From NCBI GenBank assembly GCA_038736355.1, contig JAVYML010000001.1:372001-436000 (forward strand): a DNA stretch of 64,000 nt. The letters run 5' to 3'. The notes beneath the pieces were generated by a model. The model saw nothing but the letters and a program-made list of their open reading frames with translations, was not told the DNA's origin and searched no databases. This DNA is from Candidatus Hadarchaeales archaeon. GTDB lineage: Archaea > Hadarchaeota > Hadarchaeia > Hadarchaeales > WYZ-LMO6. This document shows positions 34,076 to 42,554 of this stretch, in pieces; the first letter of the stretch is position 1; the number at the start of each line of letters is the position of its first letter. The translations under genes were made by a program, and so were the position numbers.

Positions 34076-34461
34076 GGAAGGAAGAGGTAATGGGTGGTGG
34101 TGGGAAGCTTTCTCCTCACTTCCAAGAGCTCAGGACGATAGATGACCAGTTCCCCACCCCCCACCTCCTTCCCCAGCAGCTTCCCTATCGCCCTTGCCCC
34201 CAGTTTCTCCCCTATCCTCACCGCCCCCCTACCCAAGCCCGGATCCAGGACTAGGAGGATGGGGAGTCTCAGGAGTTCCCTCTCCTCCTCCGGAACCAGT
34301 TTGGCGAGGAGCTCCAGCTCCTCCCTTTTGAAAACTAGGAAATCCCCGTTGGTCAGGGGAACACCCGGCCTCTCGCTGGAAAGGGCTTGCCTGAGGGAAA
34401 TCCTTTCCTTCGGAAAGGGGGAATTGAGCTTGGCCAGCTCAGCCTTGAGTACTTCCTCCAC
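34072..34461 (-). CDS. DUF61 family protein
   Basis: A 129-residue archaeal protein of unknown function. The family signature LPILLVLDPGLGRGAVRIG is clear, with ELVIYRPELLEVRRKLPTTTHYLFLP at the C-terminus. It overlaps atpD by 23 bp on the same strand, so it may be co-transcribed with the leftward ATP synthase genes. No function is known to me. Confidence 0.8.
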   Translation of the reverse strand: MEEVLKAELAKLNSPFPKERISLRQALSSERPGVPLTNGDFLVFKREELELLAKLVPEEERELLRLPILLVLDPGLGRGAVRIGEKLGARAIGKLLGKEVGGGELVIYRPELLEVRRKLPTTTHYLFLP

Positions 34462-35092
34462 CTCCCTCCCTCCTCTCGAGCATGGCCTTAATCCTCTTCA
34501 ACCTGAAGAAGTGCTCCCTTTCCATTTCGTCCAGCCTCATCGCTATGAACTTGAGTGCCGCCTCCAGTCTCGGGATGAGGATATACTCCAAGGCGTTGAC
34601 CCTCCTCCTCGTCCTCTCCAGTTCCCAAGCCAGGGCCCTAGCGGCTTCCTCGAGTTCTGCCACCTCCACCAAGAGCTTGAGGGCCCTCTCGAAGTCCTCC
34701 GAAGCCCTATCCAGAAGGGAGGGGGAAGGATGGAGGGAATATCCTCTCCCAAAAGCGTTGCGCACCGTTTCACCCATTTCCACCATGGGCACGGGTACCC
34801 CCATGATGTACCTCAGGGAGGTTTCCAGGCCCACTTCCTTCCTCGCTTCCCTTGCCGCCTGTTCGGTCTCGGCCGTTCCCCAGACCGCCATGCAGGCGGA
34901 AAGGGAAAGATGGGCCCTGGCCAGTTGCTCGAAGGCCTTCTCCCTCGCCTCGTATACCTTTCTCAGAACCTCGAAGAACTCCATCACCAGAGCATCCATT
35001 TTTTCCCTGAGGAGATCGTGGCCTCTCTTGGCTAGGGCTATCCTCCTCCTCAGCTTGAGAAGCTCCATCCTGGTGGGAGAGAGGGCCATCAT
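34439..35092 (-). CDS. atpD: A-type ATP synthase central stalk subunit D
   Basis: A 217-residue coiled-coil central rotor subunit. PTRMELLKLRRRIALAKRGHDLLREKMDALVMEF-like N-terminal helix and the RRRVNALEYILIPRLEAALKFIAMRLDEMEREHFFRLKRIK-like C-terminal helix form the long antiparallel pair. In the common archaeal order D follows A and B; here it directly follows F on the minus strand and A-B lie inverted beyond it. Confidence 0.95.
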   Translation of the reverse strand: MMALSPTRMELLKLRRRIALAKRGHDLLREKMDALVMEFFEVLRKVYEAREKAFEQLARAHLSLSACMAVWGTAETEQAAREARKEVGLETSLRYIMGVPVPMVEMGETVRNAFGRGYSLHPSPSLLDRASEDFERALKLLVEVAELEEAARALAWELERTRRRVNALEYILIPRLEAALKFIAMRLDEMEREHFFRLKRIKAMLERREGGGGSTQG

Positions 35093-35427
35093 TCCTCTTC
35101 CCTCCTCAGCACCACCTCCGCCCCCACCGTTCTCTTGACCATTTCCTCCAGCTCATCCCTTTCGGGACGGTAGCCCCTTCCATCCGGGATCCTGAGCACC
35201 ATCGGAAAAGGACCCTTTTCCCTCACCATCCTCTCAAACTCCTCCCCCAGCTCCTCCGCCACCCTGTGGGTGAGGAGGATGAGACCCACCTTCTCCTCCT
35301 TAAGCAAATCCCTGAGGAGCTTAAGGGTCTCTTCCTTGGAGGAGTGGAGATACACCCTGCTCACCCCAGCCAGGGCGAAGCCCACCACCGTCTCCCTTTC
35401 CCCCACCACGACCACTTCACGCCTCAA
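35089..35427 (-). CDS. atpF: A-type ATP synthase subunit F
   Basis: A 112-residue Rossmann-like central-stalk subunit associated with D. EVVVVGERETVVGFALAGV and GLILLTHRVAEEL are typical, with FPMVLRIPDG closing the core. It overlaps C upstream (11 bp) and D downstream (4 bp). Confidence 0.94.
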   Translation of the reverse strand: MRREVVVVGERETVVGFALAGVSRVYLHSSKEETLKLLRDLLKEEKVGLILLTHRVAEELGEEFERMVREKGPFPMVLRIPDGRGYRPERDELEEMVKRTVGAEVVLRREEE

Positions 35428-36535
35428 GTCCAGGCACCCTCACGAGCAGTTCCTTTATGCGTTCGGGTGGCGCCCCCTCCAGTTTGAGCCTGAGCAGGAG
35501 ATGGAGGTTCCTCACCTCCACCTCCTTCCTCCTCACGTACGAATAGATGGGGGCAAGCGTGAAGGGTTTGGTGAGGGAGGCCCATCTGCAGAGCCTGAGG
35601 TGTTCCTCCTCCAGCGCCCTTTCCAGCGGGAAGAGGTCCCCCGCCTCCAGCTGGGGGAGGAGGGGGGAGAGGATCCTTCCGTAGGGGGTGTGGGAGAGGA
35701 GCTCCACACAGGTCCTGAGGTCCTCGGCGGAGATGAGGGCCTTCAAGAGTTCCTCCCCGAGCTGGTAGGGTGGACGGAGGCGTATTACGAGGGCATCTAT
35801 CCTTTCCGGTGGAACCCCTTCCCTCTTCAGTCTGAGGATGAGCCTGAGGTTGAGGGAATCTATCTCGAAACCCACGAGGGGAACCAGAACGGACCTCTGC
35901 GCCTTCTTCCCCACCACCTCCTCCCAAAGGCGCGAATAATAGTGACGGTCGAGGGCGAAGAGGAGGGGGGAGAGACCTTCCCTCCCATATTCCTCCAGGG
36001 CGGAGGAGAGCACCCCGTAATACTCGCTCTCCTTCAGGAATTCCAGCAACTGTTCTAGGGTCTCGGCGGAAGCGAGGAACTCCAATCTTTCTTTGGGGAG
36101 GGTGGGACAGGGGAGGAGGCGCTTCCTCCTCTCCTCCTTGGATTCCTTCAGATGGAGGGAAGTGAGGATGGCCTTCAGGTTCCAAACCTCCATTCTGGCC
36201 AAGATCCTGCGTACGGTCTCCCTCCTTTCCTCCGGCACCATTCCCAGGAGTTCCGCCAGCCTACCGCTGGAGACCTCGAGGAGGGACCTCTCCAGTTCCA
36301 TCGGATCCATGCTCTCGGGGAGGGGATAACCCGCCTCACCCAAGGAGGACCTGAGCTCCTCGAACCTTTGAACTTCCGCCAGCTCCAACAGTCGGGCCTC
36401 GGGGAAGAGTTTGGCCTCCCAAGTACTCACCACCGCATTGCAGTAGAGGTATCCGACCGTCCTCCTGGCGTGTAGGATGACCAGGAGGAAGAAGAAACCC
36501 ACGAGGAAGAAAACGAGGAGGGGAACGGCGAGCAT
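35417..36535 (-). CDS. atpC: A-type ATP synthase subunit C
   Basis: A 372-residue subunit linking the central stalk to the membrane rotor ring (V-type d homologue). It has an N-terminal TM-like segment (residues 3-22) followed by the family's helical repeats: YCNAVVSTWEAKLFPEARL, WNLKAILTSLHLK, EIDSLNLRLILRLKREG and EVRNLHLLLRLKLEGAPPE. The N-terminal hydrophobic helix is worth noting because most archaeal C subunits are soluble. It abuts atpE. Confidence 0.9.
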   Translation of the reverse strand: MLAVPLLVFFLVGFFFLLVILHARRTVGYLYCNAVVSTWEAKLFPEARLLELAEVQRFEELRSSLGEAGYPLPESMDPMELERSLLEVSSGRLAELLGMVPEERRETVRRILARMEVWNLKAILTSLHLKESKEERRKRLLPCPTLPKERLEFLASAETLEQLLEFLKESEYYGVLSSALEEYGREGLSPLLFALDRHYYSRLWEEVVGKKAQRSVLVPLVGFEIDSLNLRLILRLKREGVPPERIDALVIRLRPPYQLGEELLKALISAEDLRTCVELLSHTPYGRILSPLLPQLEAGDLFPLERALEEEHLRLCRWASLTKPFTLAPIYSYVRRKEVEVRNLHLLLRLKLEGAPPERIKELLVRVPGLEA

Positions 36536-37146
36536 CAGGATCCTTCGAAGAGAAGCTTGGCAACCCTCACGCGGAGGGTTTCCCTCTCCCTCCTCATCCT
36601 GTTTTCTAGGGTCTCGTCGAGCTCTATCCTTCCATCCTTGGACCTCAGCCTTATCCCGCCGAGGGTTTCCAGTGGTCCACCGAAGGAAAGCCTTACCCCT
36701 TCCAGCCTCCTCACCAGCTCCTCCTCCCTTTCCTTCAGCCTCCGTAGATCCCTCTCGTTGGCTTCCACCACCACTTCCGTCGAACCCAATCCCTTACATG
36801 CCCTCACGGTGAGCTCCACCAAGTCCCTTTCGTATTCCTTGGAAGAAACGTACTTCCTCAGCCTCTCCTCCGCCTTCCTGAAGACCTCCTCTATCAACTC
36901 TTCCTTCTTCTTCAGTATTTCCTTCCTCCCCTCCACCCTTCCCTTCGCCACCCTCTCCTCGTACTGCTGTCTGGCCTTCTCCCTCATCCTCCCCAGTTCT
37001 TCCTCCCCTTCCCTCCTTCCCTCCCCTTCAGCCATCTCCAGCAGGGAGGAGGCTTCCTTCCTAGCCCTTTCCAGAATCTCCTCGGCCCTCTTTCTGGCCT
37101 CACCCAAGATATCCTGGGCTATCAGCTGGGCCCCCCTCTCCGCCAT
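36535..37146 (-). CDS. atpE: A-type ATP synthase subunit E
   Basis: A 203-residue peripheral-stalk subunit. The first ~110 residues are a charged coiled coil (AQDILGEARKRAEEILERARKEA) that pairs with subunit H. The C-terminal globular domain holds LGSTEVVVEANERDLRRL and LGGIRLRSKDGRIELDETLENRM, which contact the A3B3 head. Confidence 0.94.
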   Translation of the reverse strand: MAERGAQLIAQDILGEARKRAEEILERARKEASSLLEMAEGEGRREGEEELGRMREKARQQYEERVAKGRVEGRKEILKKKEELIEEVFRKAEERLRKYVSSKEYERDLVELTVRACKGLGSTEVVVEANERDLRRLKEREEELVRRLEGVRLSFGGPLETLGGIRLRSKDGRIELDETLENRMRRERETLRVRVAKLLFEGS

Positions 37147-37158
37147 TTCCTCCCTCCT

Positions 37159-37629
37159 TCACAAGGCCCCTATGAAGGTCAGGAGAAGGATGGTGGCGAG
37201 GAGTCCCAGGATGGCGTAAATCTCCACCATCACCGTGTACATCATGCCAGCCGCGAAAACCTCAGGTCTCTTGGCGAAGGAAGTGGCACTGGCCGAAGCC
37301 ACCATTCCCTGCGGGTAAGAGGTGAAGCCCTGGAGGATGGAGGGTATGGCCGCACAGAGAACCGCCAATCCCGCTACTTCCGGTTTAACCGCTGCCCCCT
37401 TCGAAAGCCCAGTGCCCAAGATGATGAGGAAACCGGCCACGAAGCCATAGAAACCCTGCGTCCCAGGCATCACCTCGTACACGAAGACCCTGTATGCCTT
37501 TTTGGGATCCTCCCCCGCAATGGCTGCACAGGTAACACCGGTCATGCCCACTCCGAGTCCTGCCATTACTCCGGGTACGGCAATGGCGAGGGAAGCCGCT
37601 AGAACCACCCAAACGCCTTCTGCTACCAT
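37159..37629 (-). CDS. atpK: A-type ATP synthase rotor-ring subunit K, predicted Na+-binding
   Basis: A 156-residue proteolipid with four TM helices in two hairpins. Only the second hairpin has the ion-binding carboxylate, E136 in MVEIYAILG. Hairpin 1 has M54-P-G-T57-Q58-G, and helix 3 has Q107 in SYPQG. These correspond to L61, T64, Q65, Q110 and E139 of Enterococcus hirae NtpK, with the same 29-residue Q-to-E spacing, a set known to coordinate Na+. A Na+-coupled synthase or pump is therefore predicted. One carboxylate per four helices lowers the ion/ATP ratio relative to ordinary c subunits, but ring size is unknown. Confidence 0.93.
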   Translation of the reverse strand: MVAEGVWVVLAASLAIAVPGVMAGLGVGMTGVTCAAIAGEDPKKAYRVFVYEVMPGTQGFYGFVAGFLIILGTGLSKGAAVKPEVAGLAVLCAAIPSILQGFTSYPQGMVASASATSFAKRPEVFAAGMMYTVMVEIYAILGLLATILLLTFIGAL

Positions 37630-37630
37630 T

Positions 37631-39652
37631 TTATCTCCTCTTTACTCGTGTGAACATCCTTTTAACCTTGAAGGGTGAGAACTTTTCCCCTCCTCCCTCG
37701 TAGAACTTCGAAAAGAACTCCACGTAGTGGAGACGCATGGTATGGATGAAGGCCCCAAGGCTCTGTACGAAGAGGTTGAAACAGTGTCCCAAGAAAAAGA
37801 CCAAGACCAACACGGCGAGGAAGAGGATGACCAGAACGGGGGAAATTCCCTGCAAGGGGGGAGCTATGCTCTCGTAGATCCAGCCCAAGATGTAGTTGAT
37901 GGCGAAGGCTATGATGCTCGAGGAAATGCAGAGGGCGGTAAGCCTGGTGTAGGAGGCGGCATCCGCCACCAAACCCGTAATGCCGTAGGCGAAGTTGACG
38001 GAACTACCCACTCCGGAGAGAAGGGAGCCGGCGGTGAGGGCCGAACCCAGCATACCCAGGAAGAGTCCCAGGTAGAAGAGGAGTCTGAAGAGCGGGACGG
38101 GGGAGGGAGCGGGGGAAAGGGGGCTGAAGGCCTCCACCAGGCTCAGCTTGGGAAAGCTGAAGGAAAGACCGAATTCCCTGAGACCCACGCCCAGGGAGCA
38201 AAGGGCCAAACCGAAGAAACCGAGCACCAAGAAGAGCTGGGGGAGATGCACTAGGAAGAGTCTGGTCCATTCCTTCCTGAACGCATCCTTCAAACAGGCT
38301 CCCCCCACCACTCCCCACACGATCTGAAGGATGCCCAGGAAGACCGCGAGCTTGAGGATGGGGATGGGATTCTTCAGGGGATCCACCCAAAGGGGAGGGG
38401 CCCTGCCAAAGAGCCCACCGAACCATCCTCCCAGTAAGCACCCAACGGGAACGGTGAGAAGGGAACCGGCGAGCACGATCTTCCTGAGCCTGGGAGGGAA
38501 GATCTTCGCCACCCAAAGGCCCGAGCCCATGACCAAAGCGAGGAGGAGGCCATAGGCTGCATCGGAAAGGCAGATGGCGAAGAAGAGGGGAAAGGTCAGG
38601 GCGAGATAGGGGGTGGGATCCACCTCATCGTAGCGGGGAAGGCCATAGGTCTCGGTAAGGAGTTCGAAGTTCCTGAGGCCCGGAGGATTCTCCAGTTTCA
38701 CGGGTGCCTCTCCCTCGGGTTCGTAAGTACGGAAGATCATCCTGCCGGAGGTGAGGGAACGAAGGAGGCCCTCCAAGCCCTCCTCCCTTGCGGGTACCCA
38801 TCCTTCCAGAAGAACCGTGCTTTCGGTGTATCCCAAGAGGGAGGAGGCCCTGAGCCTCTCCACGTGGATCTCCAACAATTCCATCAGGGAACTCACCTCC
38901 CCGGCCCATTTCTTGGCCAGCTCCCTCCTCTTCCCCTCCAGCTCCTCCCTCTTCCCCTCCAGCCTTCCCAGTTCTTCCTCGATCTTTTTGAGAGCCTCCA
39001 CCGGAGTCTCTTCCAGCGGAGGAAGCTCGAGGAGCTCCAACTCGAACCTGTAGATCAGGGGAGAAAGTTTCTGTTTCTCTCCTGTCCTACAAACCACCAC
39101 CACCGTCCTCTTTTCCCCCTTCCCGACACTCCTCACGATGGCCCTCCCCTCCAGTGCCCCCTCCACCTCCCTGGAAAAGTTCACCACCTTCTCCGCCGCC
39201 ATCCTTCCCACCAAAACGTGGATTTCCTGGGTGGAACGGAGGAGGTTCATCGGAACCTCCAGCTCCCTTATCCCCTCCAAGAGTTCCCTCCTCTTCAGGA
39301 GTTCTTCCCTCTCCCTCTCCAGTTCTTGCCAGGCGGACTTGAGGGGTCCCCACTTGTCCTCCAGCTTTGAGAGGAGTTTTTCCGCCCTCTTCGCCGTTTG
39401 TTCCCCCGAGAGGGGTTTCACCTCGACCGGTCTGGAGGGGGGTCCCAGTGCCTCGTGTATCTCCCTCAACCTCACTAGGAGGGAAGAAAGTCTTTGCAGC
39501 TCCTCACCCGGAAACCTCCTACCCACCGCTGGCTCCGTCACTTCCTTGAGTTGAACCACACCCCTTTCATGCAGGGCTTCCAACACCCTTTCCCTGAAAC
39601 GCTGGGGGAAGAGGACCCTGAACCTCCTCATCCTACAGGGTCTGAGCATCAT
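37631..39652 (-). CDS. atpI: A-type ATP synthase membrane subunit I (a-type)
   Basis: A 673-residue stator subunit. The cytoplasmic N-terminal half (about 1-340) contains coiled coils such as RLEGKREELEGKRRELAKKW and a conserved VLLEGWVPAREEGLEG segment. The C-terminal half has about eight TM helices, including LTFPLFFAICLSDAAYGLLLA and, late in the chain, DAASYTRLTALCISSSIIAFAIN with the ion-channel arginine. It is co-transcribed with H (4 bp overlap) and precedes K by one base. Confidence 0.95.
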   Translation of the reverse strand: MMLRPCRMRRFRVLFPQRFRERVLEALHERGVVQLKEVTEPAVGRRFPGEELQRLSSLLVRLREIHEALGPPSRPVEVKPLSGEQTAKRAEKLLSKLEDKWGPLKSAWQELEREREELLKRRELLEGIRELEVPMNLLRSTQEIHVLVGRMAAEKVVNFSREVEGALEGRAIVRSVGKGEKRTVVVVCRTGEKQKLSPLIYRFELELLELPPLEETPVEALKKIEEELGRLEGKREELEGKRRELAKKWAGEVSSLMELLEIHVERLRASSLLGYTESTVLLEGWVPAREEGLEGLLRSLTSGRMIFRTYEPEGEAPVKLENPPGLRNFELLTETYGLPRYDEVDPTPYLALTFPLFFAICLSDAAYGLLLALVMGSGLWVAKIFPPRLRKIVLAGSLLTVPVGCLLGGWFGGLFGRAPPLWVDPLKNPIPILKLAVFLGILQIVWGVVGGACLKDAFRKEWTRLFLVHLPQLFLVLGFFGLALCSLGVGLREFGLSFSFPKLSLVEAFSPLSPAPSPVPLFRLLFYLGLFLGMLGSALTAGSLLSGVGSSVNFAYGITGLVADAASYTRLTALCISSSIIAFAINYILGWIYESIAPPLQGISPVLVILFLAVLVLVFFLGHCFNLFVQSLGAFIHTMRLHYVEFFSKFYEGGGEKFSPFKVKRMFTRVKRR

Positions 39653-39957
39653 CCCACCAGGGCCTTCAGGAGTTCCTTCACCGCCTCCTCCATCCTTTCC
39701 CTGGCCCTTTTCTCTATCCTCTGCTTCTCCTTCTCCGTCTCTTCCCTCAGTTTCTCCAGTTCCCTTTCCGCCTTCTCCTCGAACTTCCTCCTCAGTTCCT
39801 CCCCCTTCCTCCTCATCTCCTCCCTTATCTCCTCCCTCCTCCTCGCGGCCTTTTCCCTCGCCTCCTCCAAAAGCCTGGCGGCCTCCCTCTCCGCCCCTTC
39901 CACGATTTCCCTGGCCTTCTTCTCTGCTTCGAAAACTAGGCGTAGGTCCTCCTCCAA
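39649..39957 (-). CDS. atpH: A-type ATP synthase peripheral-stalk subunit H
   Basis: A 102-residue, almost entirely coiled-coil protein of Ala/Glu/Arg/Lys with heptad repeats (EREAARLLEEAREKAARRRE). It pairs with subunit E in the peripheral stalk. The start is TTG at 39957, the first gene of the leftward HIKECFD operon; a TATA-like TTTTTAAC (39988-39999) lies about 37 bp upstream. Confidence 0.88.
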   Translation of the reverse strand: MEEDLRLVFEAEKKAREIVEGAEREAARLLEEAREKAARRREEIREEMRRKGEELRRKFEEKAERELEKLREETEKEKQRIEKRARERMEEAVKELLKALVG

Positions 39958-40046
39958 CCCATCAACCTGCTAAGATAGAGAAGGAAGTGTTAAAAAGATT
40001 ACAAAGGAAAGGGGCTGAAGCAGCGAACCAAGCTTTGTCCCCTGGA

Positions 40047-40307
40047 TCACTCGAGATGGGTATCGAAGGCTGTGAGGGTGATGGTCTTCATGACGTTGGG
40101 GAGCTTCCTTATCGCGAGCACGGCCTTGTCTATTTCCTCATAACTGCCCTCCAGAACACAAACCACATCGTACTCCCCGTGCACGAAATCGGAGAGCTTC
40201 ACGTTTGGAACCCTCTCTATTTCCGAAACCACCGAAGCTTCGTATCCAGGCCTGACCGTGACCAATACGTAAGCCCTCTTCTTGAAGGCCGCCAACCCTC
40301 CAGCCAT
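40047..40307 (-). CDS. Stand-alone AsnC/Lrp ligand-binding (RAM) domain protein
   Basis: An 86-residue alpha-beta domain with no HTH: RAYVLVTVRPGYEASVVSEI, VKLSDFVHGEYDVVCVLEG and VLAIRKLPNVMKTITLTAF. This is the Lrp/AsnC effector domain found alone in many archaea, where it may bind amino acids or pair with full-length regulators. ATG at 40307 begins the domain; longer frames upstream run antisense through adk. It sits between the ATP synthase operon and adk. Confidence 0.9.
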   Translation of the reverse strand: MAGGLAAFKKRAYVLVTVRPGYEASVVSEIERVPNVKLSDFVHGEYDVVCVLEGSYEEIDKAVLAIRKLPNVMKTITLTAFDTHLE

Positions 40308-40418
40308 CGTTATAGAATGGGCTTTCACCTTTAAAATCATTTGGGGCGCTCCGCACTCAACATCCTCATCACCCTTCAGCTCAGCCTCTTCATCGCGCCC
40401 CAACCCCATCGGAAAAGT

Positions 40419-40429
40419 AATTAAAAAGC
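40419..40429 (+). promoter_or_regulatory. TATA-box promoter of adk
   Basis: AATTAAAAAGC lies about 23 bp before the adk ATG at 40447, predicting a leaderless or near-leaderless transcript. Confidence 0.45.
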
Positions 40430-40446
40430 TTGATTCAGGGGTAAAG

Positions 40447-41085
40447 ATGAGGCTCATCATCTTTGGTCCTCCGGGCGCAGGAAAGGGAACGTACGGAAAG
40501 AAAATCTCTGAAAGGTATGGCATTCCCCACATAGCCTCTGGGGACCTGATAAGGGAGGAGATAGGAAAGGGAACTCCCCTGGGAAGGAAGTTCAAGGAAT
40601 ATGTGGAAAAGGGATTGCTGGGACCGGACGAGGATGTCATAGAACTCGTAAAGGAAAGACTTTCCCTTCCGGACTGTTCCAAGGGATTCATCCTGGACGG
40701 TTTTCCCCGGACGCTCCGCCAGGCGGAGACCCTCGAACTCCTCTGTCCCCCCGACCTCGTACTCAACCTCGACGTGGGGGAGGAAATCCTCGTGAAGAGG
40801 CTCTCTTCCCGCAGGATTTGCAGCAAATGTGGGGCCATCTACAACCTCGTCTCCCTTCCCCCCAAGGAGCCCGGGAAGTGTGATAGGTGTGGGGGGGAAC
40901 TCTATCAACGGGAGGACGACAAACCCGAAGTCATCAGGAAAAGACTGGAGGAATACCAGAAATTGACCAAACCCCTCTTGGACTTCTACGCACGTAAGGG
41001 CATTCTGAAAACCATCACCCTGCATGAGGAAGTAGGGGTGGAGGAAGGTGTGGCAAGGGTGATGAAGGTTTTGGAAGGGAGATGA
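40447..41085 (+). CDS. adk: Adenylate kinase, bacterial/eukaryal type with zinc lid
   Basis: A 212-residue kinase catalysing AMP + ATP to 2 ADP. The P-loop GPPGAGKGT is at 7-15, the AMP-binding region SGDLIREEIGKGTPLG follows, and DGFPRTLRQAE (84-94) is the Adk signature. The lid (about 122-155) carries C125-x2-C128 and C145-x2-C148, a structural zinc site. This is not the archaeal AdkA type normally encoded between secY and DUF106, which is missing from the ribosomal operon in this window. ATG at 40447 is set by homology and promoter spacing. Confidence 0.95.
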   Translation: MRLIIFGPPGAGKGTYGKKISERYGIPHIASGDLIREEIGKGTPLGRKFKEYVEKGLLGPDEDVIELVKERLSLPDCSKGFILDGFPRTLRQAETLELLCPPDLVLNLDVGEEILVKRLSSRRICSKCGAIYNLVSLPPKEPGKCDRCGGELYQREDDKPEVIRKRLEEYQKLTKPLLDFYARKGILKTITLHEEVGVEEGVARVMKVLEGR

Positions 41086-41556
41086 TCATTTTACCCTTAT
41101 TCTTCCCACCCGAACATCTAGCAAACGATCGAACTTCAGCTTCCTGTTCCATCCCCTCTTTTCTAGGACGCCCATGAAGCTGAAGCCCACCACTTTACCT
41201 CCCTTCTTCAAAAGGGAGGGGAAGAGCCCCTTTATTTTTTCCACCTCCACTCCGCTCGCTGGAAGGGCCAAACCACCCATCACCACCAGGATGTCCGCCT
41301 TTCCTGGTTTGACCCTTCTCCCCGTCTGGAAACCGTAAGGTGACCTGTACCTCAGCTCCACCGCCTTTCCCGGCTCCCCGCCGGGGGCGAAGTAGAAGGA
41401 GTCTCCCAGGTCCCTGCAGGCGTACGCCAAGAGTTCGGCGAAGGGAAGACAGACGGCCTCGGAGCCCAAGAAAAGAATCTTCTTTCCGGTTCCAAACTCC
41501 TCCATCATCTTTCTAAAGGCCTTGGTCATTCCCGCTATCCCCTTCTGACCACCCAT
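41086..41556 (-). CDS. DUF2124-like archaeal protein
   Basis: A 156-residue protein with an alternating alpha/beta pattern: KKILFLGSEAVCLPFAELLA, DSFYFAPGGEPGKAVELRY and KADILVVMGGLALPASGVEVEKI, then KKGGKVVGFSFMGVLEKRGW. This matches the small archaeal DUF2124 family, of unknown function, which looks Rossmann-like. ATG at 41556 fits the family N-terminus (GIAGMTKAFRKM). A longer frame upstream crosses tRNA-Arg and is rejected. Confidence 0.75.
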   Translation of the reverse strand: MGGQKGIAGMTKAFRKMMEEFGTGKKILFLGSEAVCLPFAELLAYACRDLGDSFYFAPGGEPGKAVELRYRSPYGFQTGRRVKPGKADILVVMGGLALPASGVEVEKIKGLFPSLLKKGGKVVGFSFMGVLEKRGWNRKLKFDRLLDVRVGRIRVK

Positions 41557-41597
41557 CTTCTCCCGCAGCTTAATACTCCCAGTCCCAAAAAAATAAG

Positions 41598-41674
41598 GGG
41601 CCCGTGGTCTAGCCTGGATAAGACACAGGCCTGCGGAGCCTGCAACTCGGGTTCGAATCCCGACGGGCCCGCCA
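41598..41674 (+). tRNA. tRNA-Arg (GCG)
   Basis: Acceptor GGGCCCG/CGGGCCC, D-arm GTCT/AGAC, anticodon stem CAGGC/GCCTG with loop CTGCGGA (anticodon GCG), T-arm TCGGG-TTCGAAT-CCCGA, discriminator G and encoded CCA. It lies between the divergent DUF2124-like gene and an HDAC-like gene. Confidence 0.96.
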
Positions 41675-41717
41675 GTACAAACGGAAACCTTTTCAACCGT
41701 CATGCGTAGAAAAGGGG

Positions 41718-42554
41718 GTGAAGCTGGTCTTCTCGGAAAAGTGTCTGGAGTACGGTAGCCCGTATCACCTGGAAAACCCGAGGAGACTGAAGAAGGCCTA
41801 TGAAATCCTGAAGGAACTGGGGTACGAATTCGTGGAACCCAAACCCGCAAGCGAGGAGGACCTCCTCCTAGTCCACTCCAAGAGATACATAGATATCATA
41901 AAGAGCGGGAAGTTCTTCGACCCCGACACCCCCGCCTATCCCAACATCTACGAATACGCCAGACTGGCTGTGGGAGGGGCCATCAAGGCCTCCGAGATCC
42001 AAGGTTTTTCCCTCATGCGTCCTCCCGGACACCATGCGGGAAGGAATGGACTGGCACTGGGTGCACCCACCCTAGGCTTCTGCTACTTCAACAACATAGC
42101 CGTGGCTGTAAAGAAATTGGGCCTTTCCACCCTCATCGTGGACATAGACGGACACCATGGAAATGGCACCCAGGAAATCTTCATGGGAGATCCCAAGGTA
42201 AGGTTCCTTTCCCTCCACAGGATGGGAATCTATCCGGGGACGGGATGGGACTCCGGACCCAACTTCGTAAACATTCCTTTGGATGAGGTTGGAGATGAAG
42301 GTTACCTCAGATGCCTCGAAAAGGGACTGAGAAAGGTGAGGGCTGAGGAATGCGAGGTGATAGGAATTTCCGCGGGTTTCGATTCCCACGCGGGGGACCT
42401 CTCCTCTCTCGGTCTCACCCCCGAAGGCTTCAGGAGGATAGGAAAGAAGCTTGCAGAATATGGAAAACCCATCTTTGGAGTGCTGGAGGGGGGATACGTG
42501 GGGGAGAACTTGGCCAGGAGTTTACACGCCCTCATCGAGGGACTGGAAGACTAA
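41718..42554 (+). CDS. Histone-deacetylase superfamily protein (second copy)
   Basis: A 278-residue deacetylase-fold hydrolase, shorter than the copy at 22451. Catalytic residues: H105-H106 in RPPGHHAGRNG, D144 and H146 in DIDGHHGNG, D222 in SAGFDSHAGD and Y260 in LEGGYV. The SAGFD/RPPGHH form is closer to class II HDACs and acetylpolyamine amidohydrolases. The start is GTG at 41718 directly after a GGGGG stretch. The next gene (HTH) converges with a 4 bp overlap. The substrate is unknown. Confidence 0.92.
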   Translation: MKLVFSEKCLEYGSPYHLENPRRLKKAYEILKELGYEFVEPKPASEEDLLLVHSKRYIDIIKSGKFFDPDTPAYPNIYEYARLAVGGAIKASEIQGFSLMRPPGHHAGRNGLALGAPTLGFCYFNNIAVAVKKLGLSTLIVDIDGHHGNGTQEIFMGDPKVRFLSLHRMGIYPGTGWDSGPNFVNIPLDEVGDEGYLRCLEKGLRKVRAEECEVIGISAGFDSHAGDLSSLGLTPEGFRRIGKKLAEYGKPIFGVLEGGYVGENLARSLHALIEGLED

